From Chara braunii (lineage: Eukaryota; Streptophyta; Charophyceae; Charales; Characeae), in the NCBI GenBank assembly GCA_003427395.1, contig BFEA01000027.1:2857009-2890468 (forward strand): DNA of 33,460 nucleotides, written 5' to 3'. A program made the position numbers and the translations under genes. The notes beneath the pieces are model-generated. The model saw nothing but the letters and a program-made list of their open reading frames with translations. It was not told the origin of the DNA and ran no database searches. Positions within the stretch are counted from its first letter, which is position 1, and each line of letters opens with the position of its first letter. This document shows positions 18,344 to 29,965 of the stretch, in pieces.

Positions 18344-20860
18344 ATAGGCAATTTTCTTCAGAACACAACTTTTCTTACCCATCAAGTTAGCAAACGTGGG
18401 AGGTGGAGTATGGCGAAATCACTATTCTAATTCTTTTCCCCATCTAGAGTGCCACATCTCTTTACAAGAGAGCAATTGATTGCCTCCAATCTCTGATCGA
18501 CTGATCCGAGCCCGTTTGATGGGCACTGAAAGGGTACAATCAAAGAACAGTTCGCCAATCCCCTTTCTTTAGTTGTGTCCTTTAGTTAGAGAAAGACACA
18601 AAGCATGACTTAGCATTTGTACTGTCAGTGCATTGCACCAAGCATGATAATTGCGTTTGCGAGAAGAAAAGGTAGGGAGGTATGATGGACCAAGAAGGGA
18701 ATTCTGACCCTTATCTGTCTGTTTGGATTTCCACGTTGCTTTTTCATGACCAGAAAATGTCAAACTAATTGAGGTTCCCTCGAAGTAACCATATTGGCTA
18801 TATTGCCGGACTTTGAGCAACCATGTGCGTCACTGGTGCACCATGACAAAGACGCCCTCACGTCTCTGATCAGTGAAGTTACAGTCACACACTATTCGTA
18901 TCCACCTTCGACCAAAATCAGCTAGTGTCCATGGTTGACCATAGGAGAGCGGCATGGTTGCATCAATCTCAAGGCTTGGCGACAAGACTGCTCTGCTCAA
19001 TTCGACCCAACACGGAAGGCGATCTTAATCACAAAGAGCATCGTCATCTTTACAAGCGGCTCAGATACTCTCCATACCTTACTCAGACCATTCTCGCTGG
19101 ACTCTCCTGTTCTAGTATGGGAAGAGAGGCGGGCAGCATACAGAAAAGAGCGACATCAACAACGGATAACTGCTCCGTCTCTCGTTCTTAACTCTGGAGA
19201 AGTCTTCGGGTGGCTCGCACGGTCTACTACGTCCCTACGGGCATACGATCTCGTTGGCGAGCTGCTTAGGACTACTCAGCTTCTCTCAACATCACATTTA
19301 CAGCCCTATGAAGTTTACTCGAGAGTCGGGGTAGTCGGCCACAAGTCTCCCGAAACATCTAATCTTCGTGACTGACAACAGGTGACGGAGCTAGCCTCAG
19401 GAAAATCGTTCTTGACACCCACTGAGATGAGTGCGCAAGCCTTGTTCCTCAGTGAGCGCATCTTGTCAACTGTATTTACACACTTTTGTCCCTCCTGCCC
19501 TATGATTGCTTTCCAATACGGGAAGGTAGCAGTGAGCACAACGATGAGCCGTAAAGATCATCAAACTATCAAGTCGTCAGCGTGGGCATGCTCGTTCCCC
19601 CGTGCTTGTAAAAGTGCAGCTCCCGGAGTCGCTGCCCGTAGCAAATAGACTCGATTTCATAGTACTAGTATCATGCGCATTGGCTGACCGCCGCTCCGTC
19701 ACAACCGGGATCAACTTGAAGATGTTGATCTTTCAGTGGCTTCTCCGCCCGTTAACGTGCATCACCATTACTCGCGGCCATACTCTTCCCCCGTCCTCTC
19801 ACACAACACGACGACTCGAGTAGACAGGGTGAAGTCAGCTGCATTCAAGTTATCTTCCCACGCGAGGACACTACGTCCTTCCGGCTAGTCCAAAACACTC
19901 CCACAGATGCCTGAGCCTGCCTCTGGCAAACACACCTCCTATAATGCCTCCTAGCGTGACAACATCAACCAGTTGCTCGAGCGTAGCATGCTCCCTGTCA
20001 TTTGGCCTCTCTCCCCCTCTCTCTCTTGATAGCCTCACGCATCTCTTGCACTGATTGGCACAACACTATGTCAATCACACACGGATCGCGTGAAACGCAT
20101 GCGCAGAGTTATTCACCTCTATTCACTCTAAAACCCAGCTACGGTGACAACAGCCTTGCGTGATGATCACCAGCGTGCCACACGTGCCCCCTGCATGTGA
20201 CAACTGTCTCCCCTTTAGAACTTGGGGCTCCCTCTCGATAGTCATCCCCACGTGTCCCTTTGGCTGTCTCGCAAGTCCTCAGTCATCGCCCGGCTGGAGA
20301 CAGTGCCTCTCTTGACACACCATCCCGGACTGTCATCCACACCCAATTACAAAGAACACGATCATTTCTCTCTCTCTGGTCTCTCGTGTCTCTCTCCCGT
20401 AACTGCCTAGTGCCCCTCTCTCTCAGAGACCCGCTAACACGCGTTCAACTCTGAGAGCCTCCCTACCGACACCCCGGACTCAGCCTGGCCTCTCCGTCGT
20501 GAATTGGCCTCTCGGCCATCTTCCACGGGCTCAGCAAGCGGATGGTCCTTCCACCACTGTTCCAGCCCGTGCCAGGACTAGGTCTCCGCATCCAGGTCAC
20601 TGGCCTCGCTCTCGGCCTCAGTGTCCCGGTCCAAGTGCTCATGCTCTCGCTCTGTAGTCCCAGTAGACGTCTCCACCTCGTGGTACTCGACGGTCACTTG
20701 GATTTCCGTCGTGACACCGTCCCTCCTGCACCTCCTCTTAGTCGATTGTTGGCCTCCGTGACGGCCGCCTGTAGTCCCTGGTCCATCCTCTTCTCTCCTT
20801 TCCTACTCCCTTCAACCTTTATTTTTAGTTTTGCCTCCTCGTTGTAACGACTATAATCTA
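18344..20860. other. Long region with no recognisable gene
   Basis: The first 60 bases continue the similarity to 30.0 kb. From about 19.3 to 20.85 kb the plus strand is C-rich with many CTCTC strings, and overlapping frames stay open because of composition. The longest is 146 codons at 18935-19375 (+). It has no motif I recognise and no ordered composition. I see no RNA gene, tandem repeat or inverted repeat of note. Confidence 0.4.
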
Positions 20861-21047
20861 GGATGACCGTAATCACAGGTATCTCAAAGGTAGGGGGTGG
20901 GAGGAACCAGGGTGTAGCAGCAGGTATCTGGCGCCAGGTTCAGGGTGAAGAGGTTCTCCCCCCCCCAACATCCTGCTCAGTCAATCCCCTGGACCCCAGG
21001 GTAATCAATGCTGGCAAGAATATTCCGCATCTCTGTTTTTCTGATAT

Positions 21048-21313
21048 GGTTCGAATTCTGCCCATGTAAGGGATGCCGGACCCGTTTTCCAGCAGGTGTC
21101 GCTCCCCACCAATAGATGGAGCTCCCCCCCAGGTGTTAGCGGTNTCTGCTCTTATCAGCACCACTAACACTGACGGGAGCGTGTTCAAAAGAAAAATAAT
21201 AATCAGGTGTCGCTCCCCACCAATCGATGGAGCTCCCCCCCAGGTGTTAGTGGTGTATGCTCTTATCAGCACCACTAACACTGACGGGAGCGTGTTCAAA
21301 AGAAAAATAATAA
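21048..21313 (+). repeat. SINE-like tail, 111 bp tandem duplication
   Basis: Two units start CAGGTGTCGCTCCCCACCAA at 21093 and 21204. Each contains a palindrome: GTGTTAGTGGTG facing CACCACTAACAC in unit 2 (perfect 12 bp arms), slightly changed in unit 1, which has one N. Each ends in CAAAAGAAAAATAATAAT. The same TAGTGGTGT-CTGCTCTTA-CAG-CACTAACACTG segment recurs at about 30650 before a long A-run. Just upstream, at 21048-21060, GGTTCGAATTC resembles a Pol III box B. This is consistent with the 3' part of a SINE or short LINE-type element. Confidence 0.7.
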
Positions 21314-23110
21314 TGATAATAAAAGAATCCAAATAATTATTTAAGCGCGTGCCACTCTCAATCAGAGCCAGTTGTCCTTTCAGCTAAGTCTGAGAAGGCA
21401 ATTGGCTCGGCGCGCAGTGGTCCCATAACGGGAAACCAATCGAAGTTTTCCCGTCCTCAAAATCGACCGCTGGCCTTGCCCTCGATGGGTATCCACTTTT
21501 GATGGCAAGGAGGGGGCTTATGACCTTCCCCGGGAGGTGATAAGCCTCCTACCAAAGCGGCCGCGGGCTACCGCTTTTTTCTGGAGTCCCTCTTCGCGAC
21601 GATTAGCAGGTTGTGCCCGCAGCAGATCGAAATGCGCAGGGTTGGATGGCCTAGATTACATACCTTCAAATCATAATTTGAGACTTTAACCGTTCGCCCT
21701 CCCGCAAGGTGACTGGCGAGGATTGAAGTCCGAAAGAGCTATAAGAAAGGGAGGTGATAAAAGAAAAGGAGGAAGGGAAAAGACCCCTGCACCATTACAA
21801 CTATGGGACCGTCTGATTTAACACCCTAGGGTAGCGGTTTGAATTCGGTCGCAAATGTGAAACGTAAAGCTTTCTGTTTCCATTTTCCTCTTTCCCTCTT
21901 TATTTTATTTCTCTTTTCCTTCTTCCTTTTGAGTTTTTACAGCCTCTGTATCTATCCCCAAAACCCGACTGTTGACGCTCGGTGCGCGTCAGGAAAGACT
22001 TCGCCCGCTTCTCACTGTCGCGCCCCCAGGTGAGCTCGACGGCCAGCACAGCCACAGGCCGATCTGCTGTGCAACAGGGCTCCGAGCGTGTGCGGATCAG
22101 CAATAGTTCACTGACGCACCCACCTTTTTTCAGTGGCAGCGTCGACTGGACCGGTCCCATAGGAGGGGTACATTAGCAGGTATAGGATACACAACGAAGG
22201 TTCCCTGATCAGGCACATTGGGCCAAGAGTTGTGCAACGGTTGGGAGATTTTCCACCCCATGGTTGCTTTTTCGCTTTGGGGGGGGGGTGACTGAGACAC
22301 TGACAGTGGGCCGCACCGCTGTACAACAACAGAGTTGCGGTTAGTCCATCATCATAAGGGGGGTGCGTTCAAATGTTCAAATTAGAAAACAAAGCAAGAG
22401 GCTTGAAAGGTAAATTTGACATGTTTGGTCGCACGTGCTCCATTCAATGTTGAACTATATCCACATTGCGCTTCATCTACTGTTTGGACTCTGGACATGC
22501 TTGTTTTCAATTTCTATTCCACAGCAATACAAGAAAAATCCGAAAAAACGAGAACATAATGAAACAACTCGCCAACTAATCATTATATATTGAGAAACTA
22601 ATTACGCAAAGTAGTAAACATGACTTCTTCTTTTTATTCCCTTTTTGTGGGGCTTAAAAAAAAAAAAAAAACTGGATCGAAGGAACCAATGATATCAACC
22701 TGAAAGCTATCTCCTAAAATCGGGGTGCCAGACAAAGCAACAACAATTCCCACCCAAGTTGGGGATCCGATCGAGCCTCTCCTGAAATTTAGGAGGCTTG
22801 GGACAGGGTATCCGAAGGGGCCGTGGCAAAAAAAAGTGTCCCCAATGCCCCATGCCATTCGGTGGCAGTAGTCCTAACCTTGAAAAAAAAAATAGAAATT
22901 ATGCCCGCCCCCAGGCGGGCTGTGTTCCGAGATCCCTAACTTTTCGGAGAGGTGCATTCAAATTTTTCAGATGTACTGGCGGTTCAAACAATCTATTATT
23001 TCTATGGTTTTTTCTGCCTCTCTTTCAAGAATGGACAACACAACGTATGCACGGGCAATCTTTTGTAAGATTGTGTTTTCTTATAGGTAAATCATCATAA
23101 ATGGCAATAA
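21314..23110. other. No recognisable gene
   Basis: Holds two small hairpins, GCCCGCC-CCCA-GGCGGGC at 22903-22920 and one near 22773-22797, and an A-run at 22658. The 21.36-21.75 kb part is GC-rich with several short inverted strings but does not match any RNA I know. Open frames are short and unconvincing. Confidence 0.4.
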
Positions 23111-23114
23111 ATTG

Positions 23115-23345
23115 AATAAAATACGAACAATCCAGACTAACACAGTTGTATGAAAGAGTGTTGTGTGACTGGGCAAGTGGTGCAGCTTCGGTAGCTTTTG
23201 TAGTTATTTATGTTGCTCTGTTTTTTGATAGTGAAATGACATAAAACACGAACAATCCAGATTAACGCAGTTGTATGAAAGCGTGATGTGTAACCAGGGC
23301 AAGTGGTGTAGCTTCAGTAGCTTTGGTAGTTGCTCATGTTGCCCT
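23115..23345 (+). repeat. 125 bp tandem duplication
   Basis: ACGAACAATCCAG recurs at 23123 and 23248, followed in both by GTTGTATGAAAG, GGGCAAGTGGTG, AGCTTC-GTAGCTTT and ATGTTGC. Two diverged copies. Confidence 0.9.
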
Positions 23346-23437
23346 ATATGGCGGCAATGCATGGGCATTGGCTGGGAGGGAATAATCGGGTATATAGACC
23401 TATGTATACTGACTCGTATCATCATATAGAAGTTAAT

Positions 23438-23518
23438 AATAGAACTACCCGGTGAACCGCAGGCAGAGAGGGTGAAGAGGAGAACAAATGAGGCGTTGTA
23501 ACACATTGTTTCGTTGGA
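23438..23518 (+). repeat. Palindromic repeat family, isolated arm
   Basis: Reads AGAACTACCCGGTGAACCGC, then AGGCAGAGAGGGTGAAGAGG, GTTGTAACA and TTGTTTCGTTGGA. This is the same order as the arms at 25.4-26.0 kb. Confidence 0.85.
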
Positions 23519-24750
23519 TTTTTTTTCATGGACTCGTCACGAGGTTCGACATATAGTGAGGTTCGATCTTATTATATTGTTGCACAACCCACCCCAATTG
23601 AGTTGGCTTATTATTGTTTGTATGAAAACAATGACCATTTATGGCTGATTACCCAAATAGCTGATTTTGTCGAAGTGCACAAATAATTGTAAGATCATCA
23701 TTCAGTCATGTATAAATAGAATAATAATATGATGATTAAGTGTTGCCACTGCTGCGCACCGAATTGAAAACAAACCATGCAAGCAGTCCAAGGTCAACAA
23801 ATGGACCAAAAGCTCAAAACACTTTGACTTTTCAAGTTGGTTCTCCCATTCATTTACTAGCTTTTCTTAAGGCTTGTTTTTGCAAAACTCTTTGAGACGA
23901 ATTTCGTTTTTCAAAACTGCAAAAACACCAGTTAAAACCAGTTCAACAAAACAATTCATTATTGAAAGATGGGGAACAAATAATATGACAAATTGTGCTC
24001 ACGTTCTCCACAATTTGGAGTAGTGCGCATATGCGGCATACAGTAGTTGCCTTCAAATTTGCTGCTTGGAATTGGGTGCATTAGCTCTGACAACCGCCCT
24101 TTTCTTAACTACAATATTATAGCCCAGTCAGTCTCTTATCCATGAGATTTTGGATTCATCTCGATAATGAAGTGAGAGTGATGTTGCAGGCTTTCACGTG
24201 TTCCTCGACTGAGATACAAACAAGGTCCAATCACATTTTGGATTGGTCCATCCAACCAGTCGAGTATTAGATTGAAATCTACAATGTGTTTACTCGTCGG
24301 GACCAACTTCATGTATCTGGTACTTCATGTACCTGGTCCATTATCCTTACCTTCTGCTTTAGCGAAGCCGTTTTTTTACTTTCATGTGTTGCGTTCAGGC
24401 AAAACCTATCACTAGGCATACCGCGCATGTGTAGCTTACACCCTTAGCCTGGGTCAACTTGAGATGGCGTGACAAAGTTGGAGATCGGTATGCTGAAGTA
24501 CTCTTTTCGGTTAGCAAGGGCATAATGGCACACAAACCGACTTTCAAGTGTACTTATCTAATTTGCTACTCTTTGAAAAGTGGTGGAAATTCCATAGGGA
24601 ACCAAAATGGAAAGAACATCTTTGTCTTAAGTTTTGAATCGTGCCTAAAACGTAAAATGATAGCTATGAATCATAAAAAAAACTTGTCAAATAACAATTT
24701 AATAGCACTTTGTGTGGTGTACTTTTTTGTTTTGTTTTCGGAAGGGACAT
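23519..24750. other. AT-rich region with no gene seen
   Basis: Short duplicated strings such as TTCATGTAYCTGG near 24311 and 24326. Nothing else I can support. Confidence 0.45.
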
Positions 24751-24753
24751 AAT

Positions 24754-25303
24754 TTATAGTAGGCATGAGAGTATACCATTTTTTCGAGACAAGGATCTAG
24801 AAAACTTTAAGGGGGTTGATGAACACCGACACATACTCATCATCCTTTTTTTTCTCCAGCCCCTCGTTGACTTGTTGAGTGCCCTTTTTCTTGTTGACCT
24901 CCTAGCTGGTCCCAACGCCATCTCTCGATCTCCCTCTACCATTGACAAAATTTCTCGATTGCATGCTGCCATCTCTAGTTGTTGGGTCCCTTTTACGTTT
25001 CTCGGAACTGCTGCCCGACTTTCCTCCAGTGACTGTTTTTTCGGGCATGAGGTTACATTTGGCGGTTTTCGCTTTCTTTTCTGCGGGGTTTTACTCGTAT
25101 ACATATTCGTTGACTTTTTTTTTGTATTTCCTTCCCCACCTCCTTCCTCACCGACTCCCTTATCCACTGAGACTTCTTGTATTTTTTTCTCTCACATGCA
25201 CTCCTCTACTTTGCGAATGTTTTCCCCTTTTTCAGTTGTTCGGTCACTTCTTCACGCACCGCATTATCTCGATTGCGCTTCTGTTATAAAATACTTGGAA
25301 TAA
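24754..25303 (-). other. Possible decayed coding stretch
   Basis: The plus strand has a 197-codon open frame (24710-25303) that reads as hydrophobic F, L and S runs. The minus strand has a 137-codon frame (24754-25167) rich in K, R, E and G, and the other minus frames are also basic and open in pieces. Such composition on the minus strand would fit an old gene for a basic, low-complexity protein, or simply a pyrimidine-rich plus strand. No domain is recognised. Confidence 0.15.
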
Positions 25304-25420
25304 CAATACCACTTCAGCCCCATCATCCTTAGCAACAAGGTCATTTCTTGCAGGCCTTTTTGACAATATATATATTGGCGAAGCTCCAATGAAACATAAC
25401 CCCACAACCATTCATGAGTT

Positions 25421-25760
25421 GACGAAACTCCGACGAAACAGAATCCCATAACCCTTCTACACCATCGGTTTACCGAGTAGGTCTATTTAACGAAAAGGGT
25501 CCGCCTCCTGATAAGTGGGTGAAACTCTGACAAAATAGTTTGTTGTGACCTCTCGTTTGTTATCCTCTGCTCTCTTTCTGCCTACGATTTACCAGGCGAT
25601 TTTGTTTATTGCCAAATGACCTTTATAATAGCCAGATTCGCAAGATTAAATTTTCACAAACTTTAAATATAAATCTTAGATATATTATATACATCGTCAA
25701 ACAGAGTTGCCTGCTAAGTGTTAGGCAAAGATGGAAAAAAAAACAACAAACGAGGGGCTA
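25421..25760. repeat. Palindromic repeat family, three arms
   Basis: Arms at about 25421-25490 and 25521-25608 are in reverse orientation (CCGACGAAACAG, then CTTCTAC or CCTCTGCTCTC, then GGTTTACC or GATTTACC). One at about 25693-25760 is in forward orientation (TCGTCAAACAGAG, AGGCAAAGATGG, AACAAACGAGGGG). A shorter fragment is at 25377-25412. They are separated by AT-rich spacers. Confidence 0.8.
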
Positions 25761-25769
25761 TACATATAT

Positions 25770-25975
25770 ATCGTCAAACAGAACTGTACGGTAAATCGTA
25801 GGCAGAGAGGGAGAAGAAGATAACAAACGCGGGGTTGTAACAAACTATTTCGTCGGAGTTTCATCATATATATATATATATATATAAAACTTCGACGAAA
25901 CAGTTTGTCACAACCCCCTGTTTTTTTTCCTCTTCTCACTCTCTCCCTACGATTTATCGAATAGCTCTATTTGAT
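25770..25975. mobile_element. Palindromic element with ~90 bp arms and TA centre
   Basis: The left arm (25770-25866) reads CGTCAAACAGAAC, GGTAAATCGTAGGCAGAGAGG, GAGAAGAAGATAACAAACG, GGGGTTGTAACAAACT and TTTCGTCGGAGTTT. The right arm (25885-25975) is its reverse complement at roughly 80% by eye. About 20 bases of TA repeat lie between. There is no coding capacity. This is the form of a foldback element or MITE, and it is the only complete pair of the family in the window. Confidence 0.85.
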
Positions 25976-25995
25976 GATGATATATATATATATAT

Positions 25996-26250
25996 CCAAC
26001 AATCATTTGGTAGATTATCCAAGTCCTAACAATCTCAGCTATTGGTGGGGTTTTGCATCTCTTGCTAGTATTTGTTTCGTAATCCAGATAAATACAAACA
26101 TATTTTTAGCAATGCCTTATACACCTCATGTAGATTTAACTTTCTACAATGTAAAACGTCTTATGAGATTTTGAAGGAGGATAACTCCTTCAATATGGAG
26201 AAGTATGTAGGCAATTGTCAAGTTACTTGAAGTTAATTTTATATATTGGC
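25996..26250 (+). pseudogene. cob: Nuclear mitochondrial insert: cytochrome b (cob) fragment
   Basis: Cytochrome b is the mitochondrially encoded core of respiratory complex III. In the plus frame the translation runs N-H-L-V-D-Y-P-S-P-N-N-L-S-Y-W-W-G-F, then A-S-L-A-S-I-C, V-I-Q-I and A-M-P-Y-T-P-H-V-D-L. This matches the N-terminal part of plant-type cytochrome b: the H-L-V-D-Y-P and Y-W-W-G-F motifs and the start of the heme-binding region. A frameshift near 26170 precedes a recognisable E-G-G-W-L-L-R stretch in which Trp has become a stop, and similarity then fades by about 26250. Start codon, heme ligands and most of the gene are absent. It begins right after the TA repeat of the palindromic element. 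It is not functional. Confidence 0.9.
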
Positions 26251-26515
26251 TAGGGGGTCTCTGGTGGTCAGATTTCACATATTTGTGGCCTTAGCTAATC
26301 TACTCTGCCACCTGGTCAAACCCTAGTTGGGGTTGCATGTTGAAACACCCCTTAGACCGGGCCTACAGGTGCAGTCGGGACGGACGATTACGACCACCTG
26401 ATTGTAGGTTTTGATAGAAGCACTTGCTGACCGATGATTAGCACACACTTGCATTAGTAAGTCTTCTGCAAAAACTGTGTTGCTGCGCATCTAAAGAATG
26501 AGAGTTTTACGTTCA
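26251..26515. other. No recognisable feature
   Basis: Unique sequence between the cob fragment and the duplicated unit. Confidence 0.4.
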
Positions 26516-26519
26516 GGCT

Positions 26520-27690
26520 TTGAGCGTTGTCGCACTTTTTTTAGTCGGGCCTTCTCGGACGACCAGAAAGGCAACAGACTATCACGCATAATTTTGTTGT
26601 TTGTTTGCAATAAATAACTGGATAAATTAAATAAAGCAAATCTCTTTTTGTTGTGTGCGTCCGGCTTCGAGCGAGACCCTTCATTTGCGGTCTTCGTCGA
26701 TCCCCGACCTTAGGAATCTTTTATTTTGATTCGGAACAGTAATTATGAAATTTGGGTGTGCCATGCATATATCAAATTTGCCAATTTGCTAATTTTTAGA
26801 ACTACTACAAGATCATCAGGAAGCATAATCATCAGCAAAGTCAATGTAAACGAAGTAGAACCGACTGACTCAAGGCTTAGGCGAGGTAAGTGAGGGAAAA
26901 GTGAGAACTCGTAATAGTCTCAGAAGATAGGAATGAATTAGACACGGTCAAACTCTAGTCAAGAGTCCTCACTCATCCCTCTAGAGCCTCGTCATCAATC
27001 TCTCATTTGGTTGTACGTCTTTTGTGCTTCGAGCCATGCCTATATACCTCCTGAGATTGTGGCCTCTAAATGTAGAGTCACCTGAAGCCTGCAAATTCCG
27101 AGCACCTCCATCCAACACCCATGACACGGAAGTCAACCATGACACAAAATTTCTCCCATAGAGTAGGGAGATATGGCTGGGAGAAAACCCCTCGTCGAAG
27201 ACGTCCGAACTCGAATGGTCTGATGACCGCCTCATAGTCAATCTCTGTTGGAGAAACGTACCTCTTAGCTAAATCATCCAAAACACCCGAGCAACAACTG
27301 TCTGTGAGAGGAAAGGGAACTGGAGGCTTGAGATAGTCAGTGTAAAGCTTGGGTCCAAAGTTGCGGATTAGCTTGATACCAATCTCATCAAACTCTCTCT
27401 CTTTCACCTGAAGGTATTTGGCCGCTGAAACCTAGACTGAATCAAATGCTCATGGGTTTCCTTGCCTTTCTTTACGTAGAGCCTCATGCCGTGAATGATG
27501 TCTTCTGCAAAACTAAGAATGACGAAGATGGACATGTCTTCTTGTCTGAAGATGACTGCACTGGCATATCGATATTGGAAAGCATCTTTGGAGGTAATTT
27601 GGTTGAGACTGGTCAAAACTGACTCATTGATTGGAAATGAAGTAATGGTACTCATGTGTCACTGATGTGAATAATGATGAATTCTGATTG
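26520..27690 (-). repeat. Duplicated unit, copy B (partner at 16.9-18.0 kb)
   Basis: Aligns through its full length to copy A, including the non-coding part downstream of the ORF and the first ~70 bases upstream of the ATG. Compared with A it lacks the long A-run and has a few short insertions, such as AATAAATAACTGGATAAATT near 26610. Confidence 0.85.
27078..27655 (-). pseudogene. Unrecognised protein gene, copy B, frameshifted
   Basis: Minus-strand ORF from the ATG at 27655-27653, beginning M-S-T-I-T-S-F-P and then the S-L-N-Q-I-x-S-K-D-A-F motif shared with copy A. One base is missing relative to A near 27441-27450, after the G-K-E-T-H motif, so the first frame ends at about 27404. The second frame (27078-27407) carries E-R-E-F-D-E, G-P-K-L-Y-T-D-Y, V-P-F-P-L-T-D, S-P-T-E-I-D-Y-E-A and P-T-L-W-E-K-F-C. 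Copy B is intact across the place where copy A is broken, and the reverse holds as well, so neither break is ancestral. A third frame beyond it (26981 onward) reads N-L-R-R-Y-I-G-M-A, which also occurs in copy A, so the original C-terminus may have been longer. An in-frame stop lies two codons upstream of the ATG. Confidence 0.65.
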
Positions 27691-27699
27691 ATAACGATC

Positions 27700-29965
27700 G
27701 CAAGTGTTGATAATAGCTGACAAACTGAATGTCTCCGACAAGAATACCGATTGAGTGATACTGACTTGTTGCAATTGTTGGATGAAACTCGTTGATTGGA
27801 GTTTTGGTAAAATCCTCAAAAAAAACATGAGCATTCATATGTTCACCCGAGCTTAGCCCTGACCTGCTTAATCGTCTCCAAGTATGATCCCGTGCTATGC
27901 AGCTTCTCATTACGATTGTGGAATTGGATGACGTATTCGACATATTTCCTCTCACTAATTCTACTAATTGCTCCTTCCCTCAAAACGGACTTGCCACGCT
28001 CCATGTCTTGAATTGCTTCTGTCTCCCAACCCTAATGTTTGTGTCGGTTGATGATGCCTTTAACTACTAATATCTCAGCATCCTTCATGTTCTCCCTATC
28101 CCCTTTAGGATGATAACTTAGGAGCTGGGAGGAAGGAGGGGTGACCGGCAGTTTTGGCGAACTGCATATAACAAGAGAGGGTAGGCGAGTCTTGCCACAC
28201 ACGTGCTTTATAGAGTTCGGTTGACTCCGGTCTCGACTGTGTGTTCTACGTGAAAGCACAGCAGAGGCCAAGATAGGTCGGTGTTCCACTCACACACCCA
28301 GTTCAGTTGAGCCTATTGAGACACCGGATCGAGTTTTAGCCCCTCCCCTTGTGACTGCGAAAGGTAAGCTGCCACTGAACAAGAGTCAGGTAGCATCGCG
28401 TGCTGCCTTCTGCACACTGTATCAACCGGTCCCTGATCAAGTGGCTAGGACCCTCGGTTGAACACTTCAGTACTCATCCTGAGTTACCACAGGCTGAGCA
28501 CTAAAATGAGGCCAAACTGTCCGAGTATCATCCGTGGTCTGATTCATTGGCGTGGTCTCTTTGGGCCGTCCCTCCCTTTTTTCCGAGTTCGAGCTTGGCC
28601 CACTCAACAACTTTCAGCGGTGAACAAATGTTGTGCAGTCGCCCACTACGGTCGTGAAGATTGGAGACAAATTCTATATAATTACCCTTCACTCTCTGGG
28701 CAGCTCACTCTCTCACTCTTAGCTTATGCGATTACCTGTCCTCGGCTGTTACCATTTCCCTTCCGTAAGTGTTTCCTTTGTTACTCCTACATCTTCACAC
28801 TGAATCTTTTTATATCCTTCTTGCTCCCGTCCCTTCCGGCTAGATGCTTGGCTGAATGGTTATTGCACTACCTCCCTTCAAATCTCTCGTGAGTAGGCTT
28901 CCTTTTAACTAGCAACAGATAGCACTATGCGTTAGATTCAGGTATTAAAATTTCACTGCCTCAGTTAATTAGTAATTTAGTACCATGGTTGACCAGTGGT
29001 AAACTCAGCATAACAGGTGCACAGGAAAATGCGAACTCTCGTGCCAACCAGTCCACTGCATGGATAGCGTCGGATGTCATCCTCGGTCACATACCGCTTT
29101 CTTTCAGTGATCGGGAGACTTCAGGGTTCTGCTCTCAATCACAGAGTGCGAAAATCCTAAGTACATCGTTTGTTGGCATCCAGTCCTGGGTACGGCTGGT
29201 TAGATCCCTGCCTGGGCAACGCTCAGGATGATGCTAGCAAACCGACCTCATCCCGACCCCTGAGGTTTAATGCATGCTACGCATCCCCTACTCAACTACA
29301 CAGCCATTGTCCGCGTACAGAGATAGGCAACACTGCACCATTCCTCCCTCGCTATTCGTGCTCAGAAGGGGATGACGCCATGCACCGTTCCCTACCTCCG
29401 TTCGTGTACAGGGCTGGGCGACAACGAACATTCGTTCGTGTTTTGTGGGGGAGACATTCCGCTGTCTCAGCTCACAGACTGCACAGGACACTGTAACAAT
29501 TCGAGAAAGGCCCAGACTGACGCCGCGCCGGTCAGATTGGTTGGATGGTTGGTGAATTGGCAAGTGGCTGAGTGGGGTAATTATCGAAATAGAACAAAAT
29601 CAGTCAGCCTGGCGCAAAAGGGGTTTTCCTCTCGGAGACTGTCCTCTCCCGTTTATATTGCAAAAGTGGACATTGGTGATGATCCCCTCCAGGATACTTA
29701 CGCAGTGTAACGTTCAACGTTTTCCGTTTGAGCACCACACAGCGTATTATGGAGGGTTATCATCGTCGACGCTCAGCAGTGCGCAAACCTGTAAACAATG
29801 AAATATGAGACTATTGCCGAGAAAATTGCCAAGGAATCTTGAAATCAAAGTTGATAAACTGGCTGTCTGATTTTAAAGAAGAGGTTCTAATCACAGTACA
29901 CCAAAATCTCAATAGTTAGAGTCAGGAATTGAAAACATTGTTTCGAGCAAGCAAGGTGAGCAAAA
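27700..29965. other. No recognisable gene
   Basis: This separates the two parts of copy B that are only about 0.3 kb apart in copy A. Open frames exist (144 codons at 28458-28892 +, 98 codons at 27659-27955 -, 112 codons at 29372-29710 +), but none shows a domain I know. Part or all of it may be an insertion into copy B. Confidence 0.35.

Noticed and set aside
26172-26194. TTGAAGGAG/CTCCTTCAA hairpin
   Set aside because: It is explained by the cob codons for E-G-G-W-L-L-R inside the mitochondrial fragment.
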